A stretch of 64,000 nucleotides of DNA from Myxococcales bacterium (GTDB taxonomy: Bacteria > Myxococcota > Myxococcia > Myxococcales > JAJYLH01), in the NCBI GenBank assembly GCA_021787845.1, contig JAJYLH010000026.1, positions 1 through 64,000 on the forward strand, written 5' to 3'. A program made the position numbers and the translations under genes. Every line of letters begins with the position of its first letter. Within the stretch, counting starts at the first letter, position 1. This document shows, one piece after another, positions 8,385-16,243 of the stretch. The notes below the pieces were generated by a model, which ran no database searches, was not told the origin of the DNA, and was given only the letters and a program-made list of their open reading frames with translations.

Positions 8385-8614
8385 GTCCGCACCCCGGCGG
8401 AAGACCCTCGCAGCGGTCCGGAAGAAGTCCGCACCTCGGCGGAAGACCCTCGCAGCGGTCCGGAAGAAGTCCGCACCCCGGCGGAAAACCCTCGCAGCGG
8501 TCCGGAAGAAGTCCGCACCTCGGCGGAAAACCCTCGCAGCGGTCCGGAAGAAGTCCGCACCTCGGCGGAAAACCCTCGCAGCGGTCCGGAAGAAGTCCGC
8601 ACCTCGGCGGAGTA
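8385..8614. repeat. 42-bp tandem repeat, about 5.4 copies
   Basis: Copies start at 8385, 8427, 8469, 8511, 8553 and 8595 (partial). The unit is GTCCGCACCTCGGCGGAAAA followed by CCCTCGCAGCGGTCCGGAAGAA. Copies 1-2 read GGAAGACC and 3-5 GGAAAACC; copies 1 and 3 read CACCCC, the others CACCTC. There are no spacers, so this is not CRISPR. It fills the gap between the methyltransferase end and the peptidase promoter. Confidence 0.95.
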
Positions 8615-8680
8615 TCGTACCCGCCTCGAGGCCGCTCGGGATGAGCGGTGGAGTACCGTACCCGCCTCGAGGGCACTGGC

Positions 8681-8712
8681 TGTACCCGGACACTCACGTG
8701 TCCGGCTCCAAG
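8681..8712. repeat. Palindromic element (GGACACTCACGTGTCC family)
   Basis: TACCCGGACACTCACGTGTCCGGCT is an almost perfect palindrome around CACGTG-like bases. It overlaps the methyltransferase stop codon. A longer, double version lies at 55286-55362. Confidence 0.7.
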
Positions 8713-9386
8713 GGCGGAACGTGGAAAGCGTCTTCCGGCTTGAGGCCCTGGACGACGGCGAAGGTGTCGCCCCAAATCCGTTCTTCGGCGACGTGCTTGA
8801 ACCCCGCGGCGGCGATGCGCTCGGGGAGGTGCTCGACCGGTCGGGTGGTCGTCTGGGTGAGGGCGTAGGTCAGGGCCACGAGGGGCGCGCGCAGGGCGCG
8901 CGACAGCGCCCGGCGGGTCCGGGAGCGCGGAACGACCTCGTCGCAGACGAAGAGGACGCCTTTGGGCACGAGGCGCGAGAACGCGGCGCGCAGCGCGTAG
9001 TCCTGCTCCGGCGGATCCATCTCCGAGAACGCGAGGCAGGAGACGACCGCGTCGAGGCTCGCGGGCGGGACGTGATCCTCGATCTCGGCGGCGCTGGCTT
9101 CGATCCAGCGGACGCGAGCACCCTTCGGGAGCGGCCGCTGGCGGGCGACGTCGAGCATCCCGGGGGAGCGGTCGATCGCGATCACGTCGGCGTCGCGCTC
9201 GAGGCAGGCGAGGGTCAGGGCGCCGGTCCCGCAGCCGATGTCGAGCACCCGGCGGCCCCGCCGCACCGCCAGCCCGGCGACGGCGGCGCGGACTCCGTCG
9301 ATGCGCCCGCGCGAAAGCATCCGGACGCCGCGGTCGTATCGCTCCGGCGCCGATTCCAGAACCTTCATCCACACGAAGCTGCTCAT
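8694..9386 (-). CDS. Class I SAM-dependent methyltransferase (CpaM-like)
   Basis: This 230-residue Rossmann-fold methyltransferase has motif I VLDIGCGTGALTL near residues 47-60, the acidic strand-2 end AIDRSP and a C-terminal cap. The opening (FVWMKVLESAPERYDRGVRM) resembles the family annotated as corrinoid-protein-associated methyltransferases; that link is from memory of the family and no corrinoid protein is in the window. The last residues and the stop codon fall inside a palindromic repeat, so the native C-terminus may have been changed. Substrate unknown. Confidence 0.8.
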   Translation of the reverse strand: MSSFVWMKVLESAPERYDRGVRMLSRGRIDGVRAAVAGLAVRRGRRVLDIGCGTGALTLACLERDADVIAIDRSPGMLDVARQRPLPKGARVRWIEASAAEIEDHVPPASLDAVVSCLAFSEMDPPEQDYALRAAFSRLVPKGVLFVCDEVVPRSRTRRALSRALRAPLVALTYALTQTTTRPVEHLPERIAAAGFKHVAEERIWGDTFAVVQGLKPEDAFHVPPLEPDT

Positions 9387-9409
9387 GAGGCGACCTTAGC
9401 AAACGCAGA

Positions 9410-9482
9410 GCAGGGCGGGGGCTCGTCCCCAGCCGTCGTTCCTTGGGCGCCGCGGATCGGCGGGGGACGAGCCCCCGCCCGA
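9410..9482. repeat. Palindromic REP-like element (GGGCGGGGGCTCGTCCCC family)
   Basis: GCAGGGCGGGGGCTCGTCCCC pairs with GGGGGACGAGCCCCCGCCC about 35 bases later. Same family as 2521-2650. Confidence 0.85.
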
Positions 9483-9503
9483 CGGTGCGGAGTGGCGGAT
9501 ACT

Positions 9504-9597
9504 TGTGGCACGGGCGTCCTCGCCCGTGGAAGTCCAGCCGAACCCACAGGCATGGAAGCTTCCGAAGCGCTCACGGGCGAGGACGCCCGTGCCACGA
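9504..9597. repeat. Palindromic element (GTGGCACGGGCGTCCTCGCCC family)
   Basis: GTGGCACGGGCGTCCTCGCC is answered by GGCGAGGACGCCCGTGCCAC. The same module forms the core of the 146-bp elements at 5895 and 63390, here without their terminal repeats. Confidence 0.85.
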
Positions 9598-9659
9598 TCT
9601 CGGTGTCTCAGTCGGCAGAGGATCGTCGCCGCCGAGGCGACGCCTCTGCGCCCGCGCCG

Positions 9660-11165
9660 TCAGAGCTGGTTCCAGACCGCTTCGCGCTGCATCCGGACGC
9701 TCTTCGCGGAGAGCATCGGGCAGAACGGTGCGACCTCGGTGCGGTCCCACCAGCGGCCCGTGTGCCACCACGTTTCCAGGTCGGTGAACCGGTACCGGTA
9801 GATCGTCGAGCGCACGTAGCGGGGGCCGTGCTTGGGGAACGGGTTCTTCGCCAGCAGCGCCGTCACCTCGGGCCGGTTCTGCGTGAGGCGCGCCAGCAGC
9901 GGGAGAAACCACATCGTCCGGTCGCAGGCCCCGAACGGCGCCGTCCACATCTGGTAGTCGAGCCGCGGCTGGAACGGCTCCACGAACGCCGGCCGGCTCT
10001 GGAGGTCCTGCGGCTGGTACTTGAAGACGTACGGCTTCCAGGTGACCTTGTCGTCGCTCCCTTCGAGGAGGACCTCGCGCCGGTCGGAGCGCACCGCGGC
10101 GTTCACGGCGTAGAAGTTCACCGCGCGCCATCCGTGCGCCCAGCGGATCGATCGCGAGAGCGATTCGGGCAGGTCGAGGTGCCGCTCGAAGCAGCCGACC
10201 AAGGAGATGCCCGTGAGGAGGAGCCACGCCGCCGCGACCGGCGCGCCCAGCGCGACGAGCCATCGCGGTCGCGCCGCGAGAGTGGTCACGCGCTCACGCC
10301 ACCTGCGCGGAAACATCGCGTCGTCGAGGAAGAGGACCACCAGCGCGAGGAGTATCAGCGCGAGGAACGCCTGGTTGCTGATCGCCGCGGTCAGAATCAG
10401 GAAGCCGAGGAGGCCGAGAGCGCCCGCGCGCCGGATGCGTCGCGGGAGGAAGAGGAGGAGCGGCGCGAGTAGCTCCAGCGCCAGCGCCGCCGCCGCCAGG
10501 AAGTGCTGGAACCAGCCGGGCAGATGGAAAACGAAGTACCCGAGCCACGTCGGCAGCGGCTGCGCCTCGAGAAAGAGCGGGACGGCGGTCAGGTGCCGCC
10601 ACGACGCCAGCGGACTCGTGAGCTGGGCGAGACCGGAGCCGATGAGCACGACGGCGAAGAGCACCCGGAGCATCCAGAACGGCAGCGCTGGCGGAGAGCG
10701 GGTGCGCCACAGGCCCGGCCACGGCGTCCACGGCGCGAGGAAGATCGCGAGGAGCGCCGTCTCGAGGAGCAGCGAGTCGAACGGGTAGGAGAGGAAGTCG
10801 CCGCCGACGTTCGCGAGCGAGAGGTAGAGAGCCCACGAGACGATCAGCATCGGCGCTTGCAGAACGCCGAAGACGATGAAGACGGAGGCGATGACGCCGA
10901 CGACGCAGGCGGCGAGGAGAGCGGCGTTGCTCGCGTCGAGGCGGAAGACCGTCGGGAGCAGGACGTACGCGCGCGCCCCGCCCATTCGCGTGAGCGCGTC
11001 GACCAGGCTCTGCGCTGGCTCGATGCCGTGGGCGCCGATGAGCCCCCGGACCTGCGTCGCGAGCGAGAGGAACGCGAAGAAGAACGTCACCCCGACGAGG
11101 CGCAGGAAGACCGTCGTCGCCACCACGAACCGCCGCTCCGGCACGGGCGTCGAGGTCATGCGCAT
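9660..11165 (-). CDS. Lipase maturation factor family membrane protein
   Basis: This 501-residue membrane protein has about eight hydrophobic segments over the first 330 residues, followed by a soluble C-terminal domain. FFFAFLSLATQVRGLIGAHG, the PFDSLLLETALLAIF segment and the C-terminal YVFKYQPQDLQSRPAFVEP and PRLDYQMW stretches match the lipase maturation factor family (LMF1 in animals). Bacterial members are common in soil lineages and their role is unproved. Neighbours are on the same strand but separated by repeats, so it is probably its own unit. Met3 is an alternative start. Confidence 0.85.
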   Translation of the reverse strand: MRMTSTPVPERRFVVATTVFLRLVGVTFFFAFLSLATQVRGLIGAHGIEPAQSLVDALTRMGGARAYVLLPTVFRLDASNAALLAACVVGVIASVFIVFGVLQAPMLIVSWALYLSLANVGGDFLSYPFDSLLLETALLAIFLAPWTPWPGLWRTRSPPALPFWMLRVLFAVVLIGSGLAQLTSPLASWRHLTAVPLFLEAQPLPTWLGYFVFHLPGWFQHFLAAAALALELLAPLLLFLPRRIRRAGALGLLGFLILTAAISNQAFLALILLALVVLFLDDAMFPRRWRERVTTLAARPRWLVALGAPVAAAWLLLTGISLVGCFERHLDLPESLSRSIRWAHGWRAVNFYAVNAAVRSDRREVLLEGSDDKVTWKPYVFKYQPQDLQSRPAFVEPFQPRLDYQMWTAPFGACDRTMWFLPLLARLTQNRPEVTALLAKNPFPKHGPRYVRSTIYRYRFTDLETWWHTGRWWDRTEVAPFCPMLSAKSVRMQREAVWNQL

Positions 11166-11647
11166 GGGCCCCCGGCCGCTCGTCCTGAGCGCAGTCGAAG
11201 GACGGGCGCGCGCCGGACGGGTGCTCCACGAGCGGAAGGTGCGGGCAGCCCCGTGCTCACCGGCGCACGCTGACAGGAAATCGCGTCGGGCTCAACGGGG
11301 GAGGCGGCGCTGGCGGAGCAGTAGGCGCGCGAGCCGCGGGGGGCTCTCCGCTCTCGTCGGCGCCGCGGTCCATACCCGCTCGCCCTGAGGTGCCCGCGCC
11401 CTCTGGCCGCGATTCGTCCTCGGCCTTTCTGCGCGGGCCTCGAAGGGCGCCCTCGATTCCGGCAGACCATCCGCGGCCCTGCACCAATTCCAACGGCCCT
11501 TCGAGGGCCGGGCACGAAGGTGGAGCCGAAGAACGAGGTCCGGGGGCCCGGCCGCCTCAGGGCGAGCGGGAAACGCACGAGCCGCGGGAGGCTCTGCGCG
11601 CAGCGAGCGGGAAACGCGCGGGCCGCATGGGGGCTCCGCCGCTCCGT
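11166..11647. other. Non-coding gap with palindromic repeats
   Basis: No credible gene. 11177-11208 holds a GTCCTGAGCGCAGTCGAAGG repeat (family also at 22390-22470). About 11430-11515 has GGGCCTCGAAGGGCGCC answered by GGCCCTTCGAGGGCC. Two imperfect CGAGCCGCGGG and GAGCGGGAAACGC direct repeats occur between 11320 and 11620. Confidence 0.6.
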
Positions 11648-13285
11648 TCACGCCTTCCGGGGTCGCAGCCGGGGGCAGACCGTCGTGCGCAGGAAGACGC
11701 CGGCGAGGACGAGGAGCGAAATCCAGCCGAGGAAGTCGCCCAGGTGCTCGTAAACGGTGCTGCCCTCCATCCGCGGCACCTCGCGCATCAGGGTTTCGGC
11801 CTCGTCGCGGTGAGTGCGCGCGGTGATGCGCCCGGCCGGGTCGACGAACGCGCTGATGCCGGTGTTGGTCGACCGCACCAGCTCCCGCCGGTGCTCGATG
11901 GAGCGGAACGTCGCGAGCGCCAGGTGCTCCATCGGTTCGACCGTGTGGCCGTACCAGGAGTCGTTCGTCACGTTGACCATCAGGTTCGGGCGCTTGCCGT
12001 TCGTCGCTCCCAGGATGCCCTGGACGAACCGGGGGAGGATGTCCTCGTAGCAGATGAAAGTGCCCATCCGCCAGTCGCCGAGGACCAGCGGCTTCGTCGA
12101 GCGACCGCGACTGAAGTGGCCCGTGGGGAACCAGCGGTAGAGCTGGGGGAACCAGCCGCCCCCGGGGATGTACTCGCCGAACGCCAAGAGGTCGTGCTTG
12201 TCGTAGCTGCTCGTCACGGTGCCGGACTGGTCTTCGAGGAAGGCCGAGTTGTAGTAGCGCACGCCGTGCGGCCCCCGGTCGATTCGCTCCGCGCCGAACA
12301 GCAGCGGTTGCGCCAGGCCCTCGAGCACTCCGTCGCGGACGTCGTCGCCGAGGTAGACGATGCGCCGCAGCGCGCCCTCCGGCCAGACGACGAGCTGGGC
12401 GCCGGCGTCGTGGAGCTTTTTCGTCGCGCGCAGGTAGCGGTCGAGCGTCGCCTGCGTGCCCTCCGTGTTCTCGAACCCGCCGACGTTCACCTGGACGAGC
12501 CCCACCTTCAGCTTCGGCGCGGATCGGACCTCGCGATCGATCTGCTGCGTTCGTAGAGCGCCGTAGCCGGTGAGGAGGACGAGGAGCGCGCCGACCGAAA
12601 TCGCGGTGCGGATCGGGAACGGCCGGCGATCGAGTCGGGCGGCGAGGAGATCGACGATGCCGCCGTTGACGGCGCCGACGAAGGCGGTCAGGCCGAGCAC
12701 GCCCCAGAGGTCGGCGCTCTGGACGAGCCAGGTCGCGCCGAAGAGGGAGTCCGCGATGTAGCTGGGGAAGAGGAGCGGGTAGACGAAGTCCATCGCCGTC
12801 AGGCCGACGGCGAGGCAGAGCGCATACGGCCAGCGGGTGCGCTGTCGGAGCCACTGCGCGAGGCCCAGGCCCACCCCGTAGCTCGCGCCCTGGGCGAAGA
12901 CGAGCGCCACGTAACCGAGCAGCGCCAGCGGAATCGGCGCGCCGGCGAAGACGCGCAGGAGGTGCACGATCCAGGAATAGGCGAGGAGGTGGCTCGCGAC
13001 TCCTGCGGCGACGCCGGCGAGAAGCGCTTGGCGCGCGGTCGCTCGGCGCGCGACGAGAAGCGCCGGCACGAACGCGACCAGCGCCAGCGGCCAGATTCCG
13101 CGGCCCGGAAACGCGAGCGCGTAGAGGACGCCGGAGACGGCGCCGATGGCGATGAGCCGGATGCGGCCGGGACGATCGCCGGGCGCGAGCGCGGGAAGGA
13201 CCGGGTCGTTCAGCGAGAGCTTTTCGGCGAGGGAAGCAGCGGAGCTGGCCATCGAGACTCGAACGCCCGAGCGCGGTCGATCCAT
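11648..13285 (-). CDS. lnt: Apolipoprotein N-acyltransferase
   Basis: This 545-residue inner-membrane enzyme adds the third acyl chain to lipoproteins. The N-terminal half has at least six membrane segments; the C-terminal half is a nitrilase fold with KVGLVQVNV, the catalytic Glu in FGEYIP, Lys in the WPEG region context and the nucleophile Cys in GTFICYED. A last membrane helix precedes the end. The family is usually about 500 residues. No clear ribosome-binding site decides between ATG 13285 and ATG 13252; I kept the longer form. The many lipoproteins in this window would be its clients. Confidence 0.95.
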   Translation of the reverse strand: MDRPRSGVRVSMASSAASLAEKLSLNDPVLPALAPGDRPGRIRLIAIGAVSGVLYALAFPGRGIWPLALVAFVPALLVARRATARQALLAGVAAGVASHLLAYSWIVHLLRVFAGAPIPLALLGYVALVFAQGASYGVGLGLAQWLRQRTRWPYALCLAVGLTAMDFVYPLLFPSYIADSLFGATWLVQSADLWGVLGLTAFVGAVNGGIVDLLAARLDRRPFPIRTAISVGALLVLLTGYGALRTQQIDREVRSAPKLKVGLVQVNVGGFENTEGTQATLDRYLRATKKLHDAGAQLVVWPEGALRRIVYLGDDVRDGVLEGLAQPLLFGAERIDRGPHGVRYYNSAFLEDQSGTVTSSYDKHDLLAFGEYIPGGGWFPQLYRWFPTGHFSRGRSTKPLVLGDWRMGTFICYEDILPRFVQGILGATNGKRPNLMVNVTNDSWYGHTVEPMEHLALATFRSIEHRRELVRSTNTGISAFVDPAGRITARTHRDEAETLMREVPRMEGSTVYEHLGDFLGWISLLVLAGVFLRTTVCPRLRPRKA

Positions 13286-13314
13286 TCGACCGGGCGACGA
13301 GGGATAGCACGTCC

Positions 13315-13352
13315 AAAAAAAGCCGAGGCCCCGTTGACGGCGGGGCCTCGGC
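13315..13352 (-). terminator. Strong Rho-independent terminator (minus strand)
   Basis: A perfect 12-bp stem (13322-13333 with 13341-13352, GCCGAGGCCCCG) with a 7-base loop is followed on the minus strand by seven T. It ends a transcript coming from the right, either ttcA or an RNA in 13353-13610. Confidence 0.92.
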
Positions 13353-13610
13353 AGCCATGAAGAACGAGCGCGGAGTACGCAGAACTGGCGGGGGGGGACC
13401 AGTGCTCATGCGCGCCCCGCGCTCGCGTCGGCAAGGAAGCAGGTCGCGTGCCAACCGCCGGCGCGGACGGACGGCGCACAGATCGCCGAGGATCTGCGCT
13501 CTCTCAGAAACGGACGGACGAGCGGCGCTTCCATCTGTGAAATCGCCGTTTGCGGGCTTGGAAGCCGGGCGGCCGAGGGGTTGGCGCCGCGCCGTTCGGC
13601 CTATCAACGC
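13353..13610 (-). ncRNA. Candidate structured RNA or long ttcA 3' UTR
   Basis: The minus-strand stretch before the terminator has no gene but folds well by eye. One hairpin pairs GCGCAGATC with GATCTGTGC (near 13480-13505). A longer arm pairs GAGCGCGG with CCGCGCTC around 13370-13430, enclosing ACTGG/CCAGT. This could be a separate small RNA or the 3' UTR of ttcA. It does not match the tmRNA, RNase P, 6S or SRP RNA features I know, and no clear promoter is seen. Confidence 0.3.
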
Positions 13611-13612
13611 CG

Positions 13613-13655
13613 ACCAGACCGATCGGTCGGATCGGACCGATCGGTCTGATCGGTC
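13613..13655. repeat. CCGATCGGW array
   Basis: About four and a half 9-bp units (ACCGATCGG, TCGGATCGG, ACCGATCGG, TCTGATCGG) end at the ttcA stop codon. Confidence 0.9.
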
Positions 13656-14574
13656 ATCGTTCGCATTCGTAGGGCGGGGGCTTGTCCCGCCGATCCACCG
13701 GCTCCAAGTCCGCGAACGGGATAGGCATGCCGGACACGATGGGAAGCAGCGGCCGCGCCGGTTCGGGCTCGGTGCCGCCTTCCGAGCGCGGTCCGTCCTT
13801 GCGCAGCCTGGGGTCGAGCAGGTGGGTCGGCCGTACGTTCGAAAGCGCGTTGAGGAGGCTCGACTTCAGATGCGGGTTTTCGCGCTGCAGCTCCACCAGC
13901 AGCGCCTTGAGCTTCTTTCGCTGCAGGTCCTCCTGCGAGCCGCAGAGATCACAAGGCTGCACCGGGAAGCGCATCAGCTCGGAGAATTCGGCGACCTCCT
14001 CCTCGGGCGCATACGCGAGCGGGCGGATGACCGTGTTGCGCCCGTCGTCGCTCGTCAGCTTCGCCGGCATCGCCTTGAGCTGCCCCGCGAAGAAGAGGTT
14101 CAAGAGCAAGGTCTCGATGACGTCGTCGCGATGGTGCCCGAGCGCGATCTTCGTGCAGCCGAGCTGCGCTGCCGCGTCGTAGAGGATTCCGCGGCGGAGG
14201 CGCGAGCAGAGCGGACAGGTCGTCTTCCCTGCGGGGATTTTCGACAGGACGATGGAGCGGGTGTCCTCCCGGAGCATGTGGCCGCGAAATCCGTTGGCGC
14301 AGAGCCAGTCCGCGATGAGCCCTTGCCGAAAACCCGGGTGCCCCTGGTCGAGGTTGACGCCGAGGAGCTCGAACTTCACCGGAGCGCGCTTCTGCAAGAG
14401 CCCGAGGAGCCACATCAGGACGAAGGAGTCCTTGCCGCCGCTCATCCCGACGAGAATGCGGTCGCCGTCCTCGATGAGGGTCCAGTCGTGAATCGCTTTG
14501 CCCGCGTGCGCGAGGAGAGAACGCTCGAGCTTCTCGCGGCGGCCTGGGCGCGCGGGCGGGGTCGGCGGCTTCAT
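13654..14574 (-). CDS. ttcA: tRNA 2-thiocytidine biosynthesis protein
   Basis: This 306-residue ATP-dependent enzyme thiolates cytidine 32 in tRNA using an iron-sulfur cluster. The PP-loop SGGKDSFVLMW (near residue 40), a CPLC motif followed by SRLRRGILYDAA, and a second CDLCG pair match TtcA; these cysteines bind the cluster in characterised members. The start is the ATG at 14574, just downstream of a CCGATCGGW array. The last 13 residues (DRRDKPPPYECER) and the stop are encoded by a palindromic repeat plus array, so the C-terminus looks extended by repeat insertion. Confidence 0.93.
   Translation of the reverse strand: MKPPTPPARPGRREKLERSLLAHAGKAIHDWTLIEDGDRILVGMSGGKDSFVLMWLLGLLQKRAPVKFELLGVNLDQGHPGFRQGLIADWLCANGFRGHMLREDTRSIVLSKIPAGKTTCPLCSRLRRGILYDAAAQLGCTKIALGHHRDDVIETLLLNLFFAGQLKAMPAKLTSDDGRNTVIRPLAYAPEEEVAEFSELMRFPVQPCDLCGSQEDLQRKKLKALLVELQRENPHLKSSLLNALSNVRPTHLLDPRLRKDGPRSEGGTEPEPARPLLPIVSGMPIPFADLEPVDRRDKPPPYECER
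13669..13690. repeat. Half REP-like element inside the ttcA 3' end
   Basis: GTAGGGCGGGGGCTTGTCCC is the left half of the family at 2521 and 9410 and codes for the last residues of TtcA. Confidence 0.7.
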
Positions 14575-14614
14575 GGGAGCTCCGAAAACGTAGCCGTTGC
14601 CTGGTCGCCCATCG

Positions 14615-14658
14615 CGGATCGGACCGATCGGTCGGATCGGTCGGATCGGTCCGATCGT
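14615..14658. repeat. CCGATCGGW array in the ttcA leader
   Basis: About five 9-bp units lie 40-85 bases upstream of the ttcA start on its minus-strand leader; a transcript could fold on itself here. Confidence 0.9.
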
Positions 14659-14719
14659 CGTTTTCGGGCACGCCGCAGCGAAGGGTGATGCCGGATCGGC
14701 AACCCGCCTGGCGCCTGGC

Positions 14720-15817
14720 TCAGCTCTTCCTCGAATAGAACGGCGTCTTGACGACGACCGCCTGGACGGGCTTGCCGCGGATCTCCACCGCCAGCGGAGC
14801 GTCGATCTTCGCGAGCTGGGGCGGCACGTACGCCAGCGCAATCGCTTCGTGCGTCGTCGGCGAGAGCGTTCCGCTCGTGACATGGCCGACCTTCTTGCCA
14901 TCCTGGAGCACTGCGTACTCGTGCCGCGGGATGCCCTTCTCCGTCAGCTTCAATCCGACGAGCCGCCGCGGCAGCCCGCGCGCCTTCTGCTCGACCAGCA
15001 CCGCGCGGCCGATGAAGTCGCCCTTCTCCAGCTTGACGATCCAGCCGAGCCCCGCTTCGAGCGGCGTCGTCGTCTCGTCCATGTCGTTGCCGTAGAGCCG
15101 GTACGCCGACTCGAGCCGCAACGAATCGCGAGCGCCGAGGCCGGTCGGCGTCAGACCCTCGCCGCGGCCGGAATCGAGGAGCGCGTTCCACACCTTCTCC
15201 GCTCCGCTCGGCGCGCAGAAGAGCTCGAACCCGTCCTCGCCCGTGTAGCCGGTCCGCGCGACGATGCACGAAACGCCCGCGACCTCGCCCTCGCCGAACC
15301 AGTAGGTGCGGATGCCGGAGAGCGCGACCTTCGTCAGCCGCTGGAGGATGCCCGCCGCCTTCGGTCCCTGCACCGCGATTTGCGCGTACTCGTCGCCGCG
15401 GTCGGTGACTGCGCAGCCGGACGTCGTCCCCTCGGTCTTCATCCACTCGAAGTCCTTGGCGCGGTTCGAGGCGTTGACGCAGACCAGGAGCTTCGTCGGG
15501 CTGAAGCGGTAGATGACGAGGTCGTCGATCATCCCGCCGGTCGGCCGGAGCATGCAGGAGTACTGCGCTTGCCCGTCCGCGCAGGCGGCGAGGTCGTTCG
15601 TCACCAGCCGCTGCAACGCGCCGAGCGCGCCCGGTCCCTCGAAGAACACCTCGCCCATGTGCGAGACGTCGAAGAGCCCCGCCGCCGTCCGGGTCGCGTG
15701 GTGTTCGGCGAGGGCGCTCTCGTACTGCACCGGCATCGAAAAGCCCGCGAAGGGTACGAGCTTCGCGTTGAGCTTGCGATGCGCCTCGTAGAGCGGTGTT
15801 CGTCGCGTGGTTTCCAT
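14720..15817 (-). CDS. gcvT: Glycine cleavage system aminomethyltransferase (T protein)
   Basis: This 365-residue folate-dependent enzyme takes the aminomethyl group from H protein and releases ammonia. Landmarks are RTPLYEAH at the start, the FAGFSMPVQY and DVSHMGEV segments, the conserved Asp in VTNDL, and TGYTGEDGFELF. The ATG follows GGAG at a good distance. Length is normal. The partner genes gcvH and gcvP are not in the window, and no glycine riboswitch is visible in the leader; a short GCGCCCC/GGGGCGC hairpin lies just before the ribosome-binding site (15832-15851). Confidence 0.95.
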   Translation of the reverse strand: METTRRTPLYEAHRKLNAKLVPFAGFSMPVQYESALAEHHATRTAAGLFDVSHMGEVFFEGPGALGALQRLVTNDLAACADGQAQYSCMLRPTGGMIDDLVIYRFSPTKLLVCVNASNRAKDFEWMKTEGTTSGCAVTDRGDEYAQIAVQGPKAAGILQRLTKVALSGIRTYWFGEGEVAGVSCIVARTGYTGEDGFELFCAPSGAEKVWNALLDSGRGEGLTPTGLGARDSLRLESAYRLYGNDMDETTTPLEAGLGWIVKLEKGDFIGRAVLVEQKARGLPRRLVGLKLTEKGIPRHEYAVLQDGKKVGHVTSGTLSPTTHEAIALAYVPPQLAKIDAPLAVEIRGKPVQAVVVKTPFYSRKS

Positions 15818-16243
15818 GTCCGTCTCCAAAGGGAGCGCCCCTTTCGGGGCGCGCATCCTAGCGCATCGGCCGGGCGGAGGCGCGCCCGGCGCCACGCCAT
15901 CGCTGCCGCCGAGCGCGCCGGGCAGCGCGAGCGAGCGCTGGCGTCGAGACTCGACCGTCAGGGCCGAGCGTCGGCACTCGATCGCAGGCGGACGCGGACG
16001 GTTGCCTGGCGGCGCTCGGCCACGATGAGGAACGGGAGCCGTCACCTCGACCGTCTCGATCGCCGCGAGCAGTCCGAGCACCAACGAAGACGAAATATGC
16101 CCACGGCACAAGTACACCCGTTTCCAGGACCTTCTCCTCCGCGACAGGATGATGAAGTTTCTCCAAACCTTCCAAGCCATGCCCGCGGCGGGTTCAGCGG
16201 AAAAGTCCCGGCTCGTCGCGCCGCGCTCCCGCGAGGTGTTTCT
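15818..16243. other. Non-coding gap upstream of gcvT
   Basis: No convincing gene. The part at 16080-16190 is less GC-rich than its surroundings and may hold the gcvT promoter on the minus strand, but no -35/-10 pair is clear. Confidence 0.5.

Noticed and set aside
8385-8614. Possible CRISPR array
   Set aside because: The 42-bp units are directly adjacent with no variable spacers and no cas genes nearby.
13420-13460. GGCAAGGAAGCAGG on the plus strand, resembling the SRP RNA apical loop
   Set aside because: The closing pair of the tetraloop is mismatched, the conserved AGGUC side is absent and the flanks do not pair.
15818-16080. Glycine riboswitch upstream of gcvT
   Set aside because: The conserved riboswitch core bases are not found on the minus strand; only a short hairpin is present.
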